From Tricholoma matsutake (taxonomy: Eukaryota > Basidiomycota > Agaricomycetes > Agaricales > Tricholomataceae), in assembly GCA_026075535.2 (NCBI GenBank), contig AP026543.1:9672001-9736000 (forward strand): a stretch of 64,000 nucleotides of DNA, read 5' to 3'. A program made the translations under genes and the position numbers. The notes below the pieces were generated by a model that was not told the DNA's origin, made no database searches, and saw only the letters and a program-made list of their open reading frames with translations. Shown piece after piece: positions 45,381-56,625 of this stretch. Positions within the stretch are counted from its first letter, which is position 1. Every line of letters starts with the position of its first letter.

Positions 45381-45769
45381 AACATCGGACGTCGACAGAG
45401 ACATCGATGAGGGCATTCCTGACCTCGACGAATACGAATTGAGCATTTTCCTTTTCTTTTTCTTACTTGTGATCTTAAAACAAACTCTCGATCTTATAAC
45501 AGTGTACTATTACAAGTCGCAATATTGTTCAAAACATGTTCGTGCAAGCTTGACGGGGTTTTTCGGCTATGAAGGAGTTCTGAGCCTTTCCCCTATGTCT
45601 CGTTTTGATGAATCATATGTCTTTCTTTCTTTTTCTTTTCTCTCCTATGTGTTTTTTTCGCATATATTTTACATTTCCTGGCTTCGATCGCATGCGATAT
45701 TTCTCATTTCAAATTTATCTCGTTCAGACACAAGAAAAACGATAACATTAAAACAATAAAACAAAAATC
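45381..45769. other. Region between integrase remnant and antisense gene
   Basis: T-rich sequence containing an unconvincing plus frame (45,439-45,759, hydrophobic, MSIFLFFFLLVILKQTLDLI). It probably combines the 3' UTRs of two convergent transcripts. Confidence 0.4.
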
Positions 45770-47157
45770 CTACTGGGACTCCTCCCATTTCCTCTCTAAC
45801 ACTTTGATCTCTTCCATCAAGACTTCCACTTCCAATTTCTTCTGCACCAGCACTTCTGCGAGATATCGATGATGGAGTCTTGATGCGTCTGACTGCATCA
45901 TCTTGTTGTCCACCGCCATTGATGCCCCCTCGACCATACCTGTGACCTCGGGTTTGACTTCGCGCACTTTGCCTTTCCCCTTCCCCTTCCCCTTCTCCTT
46001 CTCAGCCGTCTTTGCCTTCACCTTCATCGTTCATTTCGGGTGCTCGTCGACTTTTGAGGGTCTGGCCTCCGCGTTTTGGATGGGCTGGATAGCCCGGATG
46101 CGTATCGCTAAGCAATCATACATATTTAGTGATCATAATTATTAACGAACAATTTCACTTACTATGTCTCGGAGTCGACACCTCTGTTGACTCCGCAGTA
46201 CCCTTTGTAGCTCGCTTGGAGCTTGCCGTTTTCCTCGACTCGCCTCATCGGAGTCCTCGCCTTGACACTCCCTCCCAGTAGCACCCCTGTAGCCCTTGAG
46301 TGCATCGCTTGCACTTTGGGGTGCCCTCCTTGATGATACACTCCTGAGTCATCTTCAGTCCAGCGCAATGATCACACTAGAGCAATATCGAAAGCATAAT
46401 TAGTCTTAACGATATCAATGAAAGAACAACAACTTACCGGCCCATGGAAGAGGATCAGATCGCCCTCCTCTAGCCGCACCCGCTTTGTGACCATGGGTTC
46501 CTCATTGAGTTCATCTTCGCCCTCCTCGTCCTCCTCATCCATCTCGTCAGCCTTCCTCTTCTCAATGATTTGCTCGACAACCAGTGGGTCGTCAACCAGA
46601 GTTTCTTCATCTGTGGCTTCATCCCGATCAATCGAGAGGTGCAGAAGCTCGAGCGCAGCCGTACGATTGTGGAATTCGTCCTTCGAGATGGTTTTGGCCC
46701 GGACTTCGGCCAAGAAAGCTCAACGCGCCTCGACCAGCGTGTCTTGTTGTTCCTCAATCCTCTTCACCTTTGCCTCGATGGCCACCTGCTGAGCCTCCCT
46801 CTCCTCCTCTCTCTTCCTCTCTTCCTTGATTGTCCTCGAATACTCCTCAAACAGATACTTGCCCCCCCAAGACAGCCAGCCCTCACGAGCAAATGGCGCG
46901 AACAGTCCGATGGCCTCGTCCAACGTTGCCTGCAGGCATTCATCGCATGCCTCATCAAACGACCCGATCAGGTCATTGTATTCAGCCTATCAAACGAGAT
47001 TAGAATGCAGATAAACAAAGAAAATGACAAGACATACCATTTTCTCACAAAAACCTCGACCCCATACTTCGAAGTCCAACTCTTCGGCTTTGCCAGCCTC
47101 GGGCATCGATTTCGCGTGATTGAGGATGGGAAGAGCAAGTTCGGCAAGGATGGACAT
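45770..47157 (-). CDS. Antisense gene in gypsy element 2: coiled-coil protein with Cys-rich cluster
   Basis: The start at 47,157 (MSILAELALPILNHAKSMPE) is followed by FEVWGRGFCEKM and an intron. Then come DECLQATLDEAIGLFAPFAR, WLSWGGKYLFEEYSRTIKEE and a charged coiled coil with QQVAIEAKVKRIEEQQDTLV. An acidic stretch KADEMDEEDEEGEDELNEEP precedes DLILFHGP, an intron (about 46,437-46,378) and the cluster CDHCAGLKMTQEC..CKRCTQGLQGCYW. A KGKGKGK stretch and a final coiled coil (AEVLVQKKLEVEVLMEEIKV) end at 45,770. The CxxC..C..CxxC..C pattern resembles a small zinc-binding module. It lies wholly within the retrotransposon and opposite to gag-pol. Only one in-frame stop (about 46,719) was noticed, fewer than in pol. 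Function unknown. Confidence 0.6.
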
Positions 47158-47230
47158 GTTTGTCGAGGAGGTGGATGAAAGAGATCGAATGGAAAGAGAA
47201 AGGTTCAAACCACGACGCGTCTTAAATCAA

Positions 47231-48437
47231 TGATCAACAATAGGACCGATTCACCACTTTAGCATCATTCTAATCACATCGGCTAACTCCTACAATGTCC
47301 CAGACACAGTGCGACCCAGTCTATCAATTGTGATATCATATCGACCACATCGAAACATCACCAGCAACATCGATCGTATCAAGAGCCCACATCGCACAAC
47401 CTTAGGACTACCCTGAAAGTCCCTAAGATCCCCCTACATGACCATCGAACATCCCCGACCAACTTTGAACAAGCCACAACCGTGATCGAGCATTGTCAAC
47501 CATTGTCAACTATCATCGAGCATCATCAATCGATATCGAGAGACTACGAGCGACATCGGGCACCGCCTTCATTATCTAAATGGTGGAAGACCATGCAATA
47601 GGATGTATTCCAACTTGTGCTCAAACCTGCTGATCATAGGTCAGCCTCGTTCCAAGTCCCTATCATACACAGAACCCACTGGACACATTATTGCGAGACT
47701 TAGCACAGTTTATACACAAAGGACAGTCTCTTTTAGTTCTTTCCCTTTATTACTCTTTCATCATATGATATATATATCTTTCTTGTTCAGATTCCGGTCT
47801 CCTTTATGGCCTTGTGCCTTAACTCATATCTTTTGCCTCATGTTCTACACATGTTTCTCATTCCATTTTAGGAAGTTTCTTTAAAACATATAAAACTCTG
47901 TAGTATCTACTTGGAAATAACAAGAAATTGTCTTCACATATCATCTCGTATACAGTTCTAAGCATCTGATCAACTTCCTAAAAAAAAACAATCTAAGTCT
48001 CTATGGGTTTTCTCGATCAACGAGAAACCTCTGCAATCATCGTGTCCTCAATCCTCCCTCGATCCTCTCATCATTAGCTCTAGTAACCCTTCCAACACTT
48101 CATAGACATTTACCGCACCCTTTGTATACTATCGACCTATCGAAAGGTCCCCAGAATTCACATATCGACCATCGACAATAAACTCGTTCGCCATCGATCT
48201 CATTGTTTGCCATCGATCTTGTTGATCGCCCTCGATATCGATCGATACTCAATCGGACCATGCCAAACACTTTCGTCTCTCATAACACTACCTTCATGAC
48301 TAGTGTTAACTAGTAATCTTCTCATAGGTTTGACCACAAACATTCAGAACGTCTCGCAACCTTCCTCTGACTTGTCGCAAACATCATCGATTGCCTCATC
48401 AGCAGTTCTGGTGGTTTTCCCAGGTTGAGCATCATCA
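47231..48437 (+). repeat. 3' LTR of gypsy element 2
   Basis: Direct repeat of 38,113-39,312. It ends GAGCATCATCA and is followed by TSD ACGG. It has a small extra stretch near 48,200 (CATTGTTTGCCATCGATC) absent from the 5' copy. Confidence 0.9.
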
Positions 48438-48480
48438 ACGGACTCTTCCAGAGGGCATGGGTAGGAGGCTGGCCTCTTGT

Positions 48481-48721
48481 ATTTCCCTGAATTATTTTAC
48501 CTTTTCTAAGCCAACATAGATGCCCTGGATTACCATTGCCTCACATTGCTTCTGATAGCTTATAATGATATGGTTGTTAACAGTCAGGCTATGCATAAAT
48601 ATAAATGGCATTCAAAAACGTGTATTTGAGCACAATCATATATACATAACTGATACAATCACATATATGGAAGGAAAAAAAGTTATTCCAATTTAAAACG
48701 AACAGTAGTAACCTACTCAGG
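48481..48721. other. 3' flank of the DUF6532-like gene
   Basis: AT-rich sequence; presumably 3' UTR. If a Plavaka-type element carries the next two genes, its left end should be here or left of 36,202. I could not identify terminal repeats. Confidence 0.35.
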
Positions 48722-50637
48722 CTAGTCCGACGAGTTGCCACGCTCACCATCGGTCTCGGTCTCTGATTCATCGATGTATTGTTTTAGTGTGGCCGCAAAC
48801 ACATCATCAGAGATAGTAGGGCGGTCGGCTGTAGAGAGTGGTTGAGCACAGAATGGAATCTACGTAGCATTGAGTGATGGTTAGACACAATATGAAGATA
48901 TATTACTTACCCGATTATAAAGCTTGAGAAGAATGTTATCGAGGATGCCATGCTTCTTGGTATGTTTCTCAAAGCGTTCAAGGCAATGAAGGTGGTCTTC
49001 ATATACATCTTGATAGAGTGTGGTGGTAAAGGGGATGTTGGTCTTGATTCCAGTGATCCACTCATCAATGCAGCATTCAATCTATTAATAACGTTAGGTC
49101 AAGAGAAGAATGAAGAATGATAAGGATGAGAAGGACTGACAGCTGTCAGAACGAGAGTGAGGGCTGGAATGGTAATAGGATTGAAATTAAAACTGTATGA
49201 GATGCCTTCATCTTGTTTGTTTCTGAACCACATGGCATTGACAACTTTCTTAATGAGCTTTGACTGGTAGAGTCCCTTGCGCTCCGTTAATTCAGCATGG
49301 GTTGTCTACCATAGAAAGCCAATCAGATGCTCATATTTCTCAAAAAGAATAATGATCCCTTGTAAATGAAGGTGTGGCCTTCTTTCAACTCCTCAGCAAT
49401 CTGGTGATTATGGACAATAATTTTGCGATTGTGGCCACTTTCAAAACCATAGAATGTCTCAACGAGAGGCCAGGTCTTTGTCTTGAGCTCTCCTTGAAGA
49501 TGGGAACCACGACTTGTGATCTAGAAAAGTGTTAAGCTTTCTGACTGTTGATTCCCATGTGGCTTACCAATTTAGCGATCGAAGGAGTGAGGCATGGCAT
49601 GTCTACCTGAATATGGCTACAAGCCTCCTCCCACACATGTCCCAACATCTCATGTTCCATATTGCTGTCAGGAAATGCTTGCAACACACTAATATTGCAT
49701 TGAAAGTTGGCTACCACAAGAAGAATGGCCCTCTTGAGTGTATTGTCATAGTCGCTGGCTTTCAGATGCCCACCAGAACTCTTTGGAATTTTGGTGATGC
49801 ACATCGAGTCAGTCAAAGATGCACGTTGCTTGGATCCTGATGTGACCTCCTCTTCAACAGATGGGGCTTGGGAAATATCATGGGGGTTCTGGAAAGGGGT
49901 TGGACTCTCGGGGAAGTCCAACCCACTCTCACAAGACTCACAGCTGTTGCTATGCAGGCCAATGGGTGAAGATTGAGATTGATGACTGCCATTAGAGCAT
50001 CTGGGTAAATGTCCTTGTTCCTAGCCATAGTCTCAGTGAGTTGCTATGACTTGGATACTGTTGTTGAGCTTACCTCATTATTGTTGTCATCATCATCCAC
50101 CATGTTCTGAACTGGCATAAGAGTAGCTCGGGCCTCACGCTGGGCTGACACCTTGTTCTTGATAATGCTAGCCTTTGAGGTGATGGTGCAAGTTTTAAAC
50201 TACCAATGTGATCAGCAGCAGATATGTAATCAGTAGCTCATAACATACAGGGTTCATGTCTTTGACATCTCCCTCAGTGTCCCCATCCTCATCAGAGTTT
50301 TCGACCTTGCGTGCAGCACATTGTGCTTTCTTGGTCTTGGCTGCCTGGACACATTCTGCAGCTGCTGCCTCTTCAACAACTATAGTGATATATTATGAGC
50401 AGACTACTAAAACCGCAGAGAATGACAGCCTTACGACGCTCATGGACCTTTTGACTGGGTTTATGGTGACGACCAGATGGAGACCTAAGGCTAAGTGTGG
50501 GAACTGTGTTTCCGGCCAGAGTATTTTCCTTCGAAGCTAAAGAGGGGATGTCATAAGTGGGTGGAGAACTGTGAGAGGATTAGGAGGACCTTGAGTGTTG
50601 TTATGATGAGAGTGAACTTGAGCAGTGGTAGGAGGCA
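48722..50637 (-). CDS. DUF6532-like protein
   Basis: The start at 50,637 (MPPTTAQVHSHHNNTQGPPN) opens a proline-rich, low-complexity N-terminus. Short exons carry KAQCAARKVENSDEDGDTEG and KASIIKNKVSAQREARATLM. The conserved domain reads LKASDYDNTLKRAILLVVAN, CNISVLQAFPDSNMEHEMLG, TPSIAKL, then TWPLVETFYGFESGHNRKII, AMWFRNKQDEGISYSFNFNP and ECCIDEWITGIKTNIPFTTT. The C-terminus is QYIDESETETDGERGNSSD with its stop at 48,722-48,724. Introns of about 50-60 bp are canonical. This block order is that of the agaricomycete DUF6532 family, of unknown activity and often repeated near transposases. It lies 310 bp from, and divergent to, the Plavaka-type transposase, so it may be part of that element. 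The frame appears largely intact. Confidence 0.78.
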
Positions 50638-50947
50638 TAGTGAGGTGTGATGGATGGTGAACAGGAAGGCAACAGCATTTATAAAGTTCGAGAGCAAAGC
50701 CGGATTCAACAGATAAACAATTCAACAGAACATGTTGTAACTGGAAAACATGATTGTGTCATGCATGTGGAACATTGAGCATTTCCAATAAAAACATAGG
50801 AGGTGGGTGGAATGGGACCACAATCAGGGGCCATGCCATAAGGATGTCCACAATTTGATCTCTGTCCTGGTCCATAATTTGAACTTCACGAGATGAACTT
50901 AGCAAAAGCGATGCAATACAGTGAAGGACTCTTACCTTTCAATAGCC
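50638..50947. promoter_or_regulatory. Divergent promoter region between the DUF6532-like gene and the Plavaka transposase
   Basis: 310 bp between two start codons pointing apart. No sharp TATA box is seen. The sequence includes GTTGTAACTGGAAAACATG and AT-rich segments. Confidence 0.45.
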
Positions 50948-53900
50948 ATGTCTCATTGTGCAATATCCTGCAGATACTGTCATCAACAAAAACCCTCCCA
51001 GACAGTGGTCAACTGACACATCAGACACTCACCTAGGTGTTATGAGGCATACATACATGACATCGCTCATCTCTCTACCCTCTCTACCCTCAGAAACCCT
51101 ACTCAATGCAAAGAGTCTATTGAGCTAGGAGTCAACAGTGAGGGAGTCAACAGTGATGTTGAAATGGGCAACCCTGAGATACCTTTTGAGTTCTCTGATA
51201 ACCAATCTCCCTCTCCTCCGGAAGTGCAGCTGCCTTGATGAAACCCAGTCAAAATTGAGGAGGTTGAGCATGAAGACAACTCCCGAAAGCCACCTTGATA
51301 CTGGAGGTCCTATCTTGGTCTCGTCATGGACATTCTTGGTGTAGGAAAGACCCCATTTGAGAAGCTTTGAGAGGAACAAGCTGCATTAGGGGAGAACATG
51401 TGGGCTCCATTTGCAAGTCAAGAGGAATGGGATTTGTCACAGTGGTTGATGAAAAATGTAGGCCAGAATTCTATCGATGAATATCTGAAGCTGCCAATTG
51501 TGAGTACTCAGTATGCTGCAATAAACAGTGTTGAGCTTACCTAATGTTATAGACTAGGGAACATAGTGGACTCTCATTCCACAACACCTATTTGTTCTTG
51601 AAAAAGATTGATCAGCTGCTGACTGGTCCCGAGTGGATATGTGACAGTGTTGCCATTGATGGTGACCATGCTGGCAAAGATGAAAGATGATGTCTGAAGA
51701 CCTTGAGTTGTGGCATTGTGACCCTGTGGAGTGTATTCAAGAATTGCTTGGTAATCCGGCATTAAATGGTGATATCTCATATGCGCCTGTGCAGTATTTC
51801 ACAGACAAAGATGGAACAAACCATGTCATTGACGAGGGATGGACAGCAGATTGGTGGTGGAAGATGCAGGTAAGAGAAGTTGTTGTGGCAAGTGTGGTAT
51901 TCATATTCCCAGGGCAAAACTCCTGATGGGGGTGTGGTCGCACCAATTATTCTTGTTTTGGACAAAACCCAGTTGACTCGATTTGGGGGAGATAAGATGG
52001 CATGGCCAGTTTATCTGACCATCAGCAACATTGCTAAAGAGAAGTGACGACAGGTCCGTAATACACTAGCTGCCTATGAGAGGCCATTCTGTAAAATTGT
52101 ATTAGGTGTCTTCGAATGCAACTGTGCTTATAGGTTACCTGCCTGTTTCTAAACTCGAATGTTTCTCGGATGCTACAAGATCAGTTGCAGGCTACAGATT
52201 GTTCCATCACTGTATGTCTGAGATCTTGAAGCTGTTGATCAAGGCTGGGAATGATGGGGTTGAGATGACATGTGCAGACTCATACATCTGTTGTATCTTT
52301 CCTATTCTCGCTGCATATGTGGCTGATTTTCCTGAGCAGTGTCTGGTAGCATGCTGTAAAGAAAGCTGTTGTCCACATTGCAAAGTTGGCACCAAAGAAA
52401 GGGGCAAAGTTGTTATGTCGCTATGGAGGGAGATGGAGGAGACTATTAAGTTGTTGAACCAGGATTGAAAGCATAAGAAAAATCACCAGGATTCAGCGGA
52501 GAAGTTTGATGACTTGGGTTTGCGAGCGGTATACGAACCATTCTGGAAAGCGCTTCCTCACACCGACATCTTCCAGACCTTCACACCAGATATTCTTCAT
52601 CAGCTTCACAAAGGTGTATTCAAGGACCATCCTGTTAACTGGTGCACAAGTATTGCCGGTTCTGCAGAGCTAGATGCACAGATAATGAACAATCATGCAG
52701 GTTTGCAACATTTCAAGAAAGGCATGTCATTTATATCGCAGTGGACAGGATCAGAACACAAACAGATGCAGAGGATATTTGTCAGCATTATGGCAGGTGC
52801 TGTCAGTGACCAGGTACTAACTGTGGTGCGCTCCATCATCGACTTCATCTATTACTCCCAATTCCACTGTCACACAACCCAGACCCTTGCCGCACTTCAG
52901 AAGTGCCTCGACACTTTTCATGCCAACAAGGACATCTTACTCGAACTTGGCATTTGTGAGCATTTCAACATACCAAAGCTCCACATGATTCAACACTATA
53001 TACATGCTATTCTCACCCATGGATCCGCTGATGGATACAACAGTGAATCACCAGAATGAATCCACATCAATTTCACAAAAGAAGGTTATCATGCAAGTAA
53101 CAAGCGAGACTTCCTGGAACAAATGGCAATATCACAACAGGCAGGGAAAAGATTTCTTTGAGAGAAAATATGGATAAAATGTGGAGAAAATTACACCTTT
53201 TCATGCAGCCAACAAGTAGGGAAAATTTGGTGAAAATAGGTTATTTTCTCTTTGTTTTCTCTTCAATCTTCCTTAGAGAAAATATATCATTTTCGTAAAG
53301 AGAAAAAAGGGGAGTTAGAAGTGAAAAGAACTTATGTCCTCTTGATTTCCCTTTGATTTTGCCTGGGACCAAAAAGTTATATTTCCTGCAAGAGTAAATT
53401 AGAAATCTCTGGAGAACATAACTTATTTCTTCCAAATTTTTGCTTTGAGAATTGCATGGGAAGAAGTGTAATTTTCTCCTCATGTTTGCCAGATTTTCAC
53501 CAGGAGAAAATTACCCTTTTTCCCATGCAATTCTCAAAGCAAAAATTTGGAAGAAATAAGTTATATTCTCCAGAGAATCCTAATTTACTCTTGCAGGAAA
53601 TATAACTTTTTTGTCCCAGGCAAAAATCAAAGGGAAATCAAGAGAAAATGAAGTCTTTTCACTTCTAATTCCCCTTTTTTTCTCTACACAAAAATGATAT
53701 ATTTTCCCTAAGGAAGATGGCAGAGAAAATAAAGAGGAAACAACTTATTTTCACCAGTTTTTCCCTACTTGGTTGCTGCATGAAAAAGTGTAATTTTCTT
53801 CACATTTTCTCCATATTTTTTCACAGGGAATGTTTTGCCCTGTCTGTTGTGTATGGCTTCAGTGACAGGAGGCGATGTTTCTTTGCACAACATACCTTAC

Positions 53901-54745
53901 ATGGCTTCACCCTACACCAGTGGTCGATGTGGATGATGGTGATGTAGACACAGATGATGGGGAGGATGATGGTGTGTTAGAATTAGAATGGTCAACATCA
54001 ATGTCCACCCCTAAACATTGTATTGTTGCAAAGCACCCACCCTTCCGGAATGTCACAATCGATTACCTTGAAACTCATCACCTTGTCCCTGGTTTTCTGG
54101 TCGTGTTTTTGGAGTTTCACAAGAAACATAGGTCACGCACTCCCCATCCATCCCAATATGATTGCTTTGATGTGTACAAGCAAATGCACATCATCCTTCC
54201 TCCAAATCACTTCGTTGGTTCAAAACAGATCAGTGAACGCATACGCACAACTCCAGCTCGGAATGCAACTGGACAATGATCTTCAGTGCCAGCATACTTT
54301 GATACAGCATTTGTGATTGAAGATCCGGTTTGCTATCAATATGACATGTATTCTTTCCTGCAAGGTATGGCTCGGTCAACTTTAGTCCAACTAATGTTAG
54401 ATGATTATTGCAGGTCTGTGTGTTGCTCGAGTACGCGTCATATTTGATCTTCCTCTGCAATTCGGTCGACTCCCTCACCCGCTGGCATACATTGAATGAC
54501 TCACAGCTCTTGGTCATCCTGATCCAGTGACAGGCATGTACAGCATACAACATTCAAGATGTCATTGCCGTCCAAACGCCAAGATCATTTCAGTGGATCA
54601 CATAGTCTGTAGCACACATCTCATGGGTAAATCAGGCTGACAACTCAATCGTAATTGGATGACGAGTAATGTATTGGAGAAGGCTGAGGTATTCTGGGTG
54701 AATCCTTACATTAACATAGATATGTTCATTGCAACATGGACATAG
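50948..54745 (+). pseudogene. Plavaka-type (CACTA-related) transposase, interrupted by a MITE
   Basis: The start MSHCAISCRYCHQQKPSQTV forms a C2H2-like zinc finger with a later H and C (HIRHSPRCYEAY). Blocks follow: [132 protein letters not shown] and [20 protein letters not shown]. They continue as [20 protein letters not shown] and [11 protein letters not shown]. After the MITE at 53,133-53,851 come KHCIVAKHPPFRNVTIDYLE and VARVRVIFDLPLQFGRLPHP. Introns at about 51,500-51,553, 51,869-51,913 and 52,053-52,106 are canonical. Several TGA codons make it a pseudogene. The block order is that of Plavaka transposases of Agaricomycetes. Confidence 0.88.
53133..53851. mobile_element. Foldback MITE, 719 bp, CACTA-like ends, in the Plavaka transposase
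   Basis: Ends CACAACAGGCAGGG and inverse CACAACAGACAGGG; TAT duplicated at 53,130-53,132 and 53,852-53,854. Almost the whole element is one inverted repeat with its axis near 53,498. Removing it and one TAT restores EQMAIWLQ followed by a TGA and QEAMF in the transposase frame. CAC ends with a 3-bp TSD suggest mobilisation by a CACTA/Plavaka transposase. Confidence 0.88.
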
Positions 54746-55081
54746 TTGACATTAACAGTTGTATTTACTTATCAGACTTTTTTTTGAGATTTGCGCTACT
54801 GAAGCACTATACGCTACACAGCAGCTGTAGCAGTGCATTGAACCTACATCAACTACCACTCATATGCGGAATGCTATGAATGATCTGAACCCCTATCACA
54901 TTCAGCATGAGTGCAAACGAGCACTATCTGCTCATCCCTCGGAACTATCAGCTTGGCATTGAGTGGGTATCACAATGGGAGTAATCATATATTGATATAC
55001 AGCACACTGGAGCCTACCTATGGCTATCAATATGTGGCAGTACGCTATGGCTCAGACACTTTTTCCTGATGAATCCCAATA
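54746..55081. other. Sequence holding an unresolved copia 5' LTR end
   Basis: It lies between the Plavaka transposase stop and a copia primer binding site, so it must include the end of a copia LTR and possibly the Plavaka right terminus. I could not fix either border. A short plus frame is out of context. Confidence 0.35.
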
Positions 55082-55093
55082 GGTTATGGGCCC
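55082..55093 (+). other. Copia-type primer binding site
   Basis: GGTTATGGGCCC resembles the complement of the initiator-Met tRNA anticodon region used as a half-tRNA primer by copia/Ty5-like elements. It lies 58 bp before the gag start. Confidence 0.5.
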
Positions 55094-55139
55094 TGGCCTT
55101 TTTCATATTTAAATAACTCATTCTAGACTTGGACATACT

Positions 55140-55511
55140 ATGTCAGATCACCTCGTTGAACCGGAAGAGCCTGAGGAATACGCACCCTCAACCCCTATTC
55201 AAGCCAGTAGAGTTTACACCTCTAATGCCTCTCGACAATTGCAACAGACTGTAGCTCAACCAGTAATCAAATTAATACGGATGAAAGAATATTCAAATGT
55301 GAACAGAATCGCTGAACACGATCACTTAATGGACGAAAATTGGCATGAATGGAAGGAAAGAATGAAAACAGTATTTATCAATTGTGATATAACTGGATGT
55401 ACTACTGGCAGTGTGAAACGACCAGATGAAACCAAAGATCCCATTAATGCAAATAACTGGGACAAGAACAACTCTTTGGCGCAACAAGTCATCATGCATA
55501 ATGTCACCTCC
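55140..55511 (+). pseudogene. Second copia element, gag N-terminus, cut by gypsy element 3
   Basis: MSDHLVEPEEPEEYAPSTPI begins a gag frame continuing DENWHEWKERMKTVFINCDI, VKRPDETKDPINANNWDKNN and QQVIMHNVTS, the usual N-terminal gag pattern of agaricomycete copia elements. The frame stops at the gypsy LTR border (55,512). The rest of this copia would lie beyond the right end of the gypsy, outside the window. This copy differs in sequence from the copia gag at 17.9-24.8 kb. Confidence 0.85.
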
Positions 55512-56205
55512 TGTTAAGGGCAAAGCCTCAACCACTCGATCTAGTCAATGTCATTTGGCGAGGTGCTTCCTCGACAAGTCGTTTGGCACTAGTCTTACTC
55601 AGAGCGTCCGACATAAGAGAGATAGTGCACTCTATCAGGCCTTCTGTGTAGAGTCGTTCGGGTTCATGCACTAAGGGGCTTCCTTAGTGGTTTCGAGTAA
55701 GTTTGCGAGTTCACAAGTTAAAGCTGTAGATTGCCTAGATCTAAACTAAGGACATCCCTACTACAAGTCGCAGTACTTATACTAGTAGGAAGGTCCTTAT
55801 CGTCCAATCGGAAAGGTAGATGCATATCAGGTATGAATAGAAACAATAAGCCTCATGCCTTGCATGAGGTGTCCGATGTCACGGATCTGATGTCAACGAT
55901 CTGATGTCAAGGACATGCTGTGGCGCAGCATGTCAATCATGAGAGTCTGACATCATGGACCTCATGTCAAGGGGCTGTTGTATCACAGCATGTGTGGGAA
56001 TGGGTTTGGGTGCATGGAGTCACCATGCGTCAAGGGTGCCTTCCACGGGAAGGGGATCGAATGCATGCAGTTGGCATGCATTGTGTGTGTGTCTGGTGTC
56101 AAGGACATGCCCTAGGCATGAATCAGGTAGTGCCTCCTGTCTGGAGGGGATTGTCGGGTCGGTCGGGTTGGTTGGGTTCCATGAGTTACAAGGAAAATTG
56201 TAACA
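55512..56205 (-). repeat. 3' LTR of gypsy element 3
   Basis: 694 bp. The ends are TGTTA (left) and TAACA (right), inverted. On the element strand it directly follows a purine tract. Confidence 0.82.
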
Positions 56206-56220
56206 TTACCCCCCCGCTAT
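56206..56220 (-). other. Polypurine tract of gypsy element 3
   Basis: On minus the sequence reads AGCGGGGGGGTAA immediately before the LTR, the expected plus-strand DNA primer. Confidence 0.7.
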
Positions 56221-56625
56221 GGTCGAAAGTCCCACACTTCGACCTAAATTTTTGTCTCTCCTCTGCGGTCTGATTGGGTATGGATATGTGGGTGGGTCAG
56301 GATCGAGGGGTGCGGTGGAGGAATCGTTCATGTCCAAGCTTGGACCGTGATCAGGTTCTTTTCATTCTATACTGCCCTTAGCAGTGGTGTCAAGGAGTCG
56401 GTGGTGTCGTCAGAAGGGGAGGGTCTGTAAGGTCTGTGCAGTATCAAGGGCAATCACCATAGTTTTACATCTTTGCGGATGCTTGGTAGTTTAACATCTT
56501 TGTGGATGATCGGTAGTTTAACGTCTTTGCGGACGATCGGTTTGCACCTAGTTGTGCTCAGTGGTCAGGGGTGTCGATGTGTGGGGGTGTCAGCTGGAAT
56601 GCAGCAGTGTCCCCAGTTCTCCATG
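56221..56625 (-). other. 3' untranslated region of gypsy element 3
   Basis: No coding potential recognised. A unit of the type CATCTTTGCGGATG(C/A)TTGGTAGTTTAA repeats about three times at 56,466-56,545. Confidence 0.5.

Larger units (their letters stand above)
38113..48437 (+). mobile_element. Ty3/gypsy LTR retrotransposon 2, 10,325 bp
   Basis: Direct repeats of about 1.2 kb (38,113-39,312 and 47,231-48,437) start TGAT and end ATCA, with 4-bp TSD ACGG (38,109-38,112 and 48,438-48,441). The TSD is confirmed because its removal restores the foldback arm AATCACGGACTCTTCC. The plus strand encodes gag, protease, RT with YIDD, RNase H and integrase, all decayed. The minus strand between integrase and 3' LTR encodes an extra gene. 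LTR differences are numerous and nearly all at CpG dinucleotides. Confidence 0.92.
36211..48471. mobile_element. Foldback (long-TIR) DNA element, native about 1.09 kb, expanded by two insertions
   Basis: 9-bp duplications GCCTCTTGT flank it (36,202-36,210 and 48,472-48,480). The outer 34 bp (CAGCCTCCTACCCATGCCCT...) are perfectly inverted at 48,438-48,471. Inner arms 37,237-37,548 and 37,657-37,968 are also inverted, giving arms of about 490 bp around a 108-bp loop once the inserts are removed. The left arm is broken by about 844 bp (36,392-37,235) and the right arm by a gypsy element (38,113-48,437; TSD ACGG). No transposase is present. The 9-bp TSD with long TIRs suggests a Mutator-like or KDZ-mobilised foldback; the superfamily is inferred. 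Confidence 0.88.

Noticed and set aside
36211..48471. A 12-kb autonomous transposon bounded by its TIRs
   Set aside because: The interior is a complete LTR retrotransposon with its own LTRs and TSD ACGG sitting in the right arm. The native element is only about 1.1 kb.
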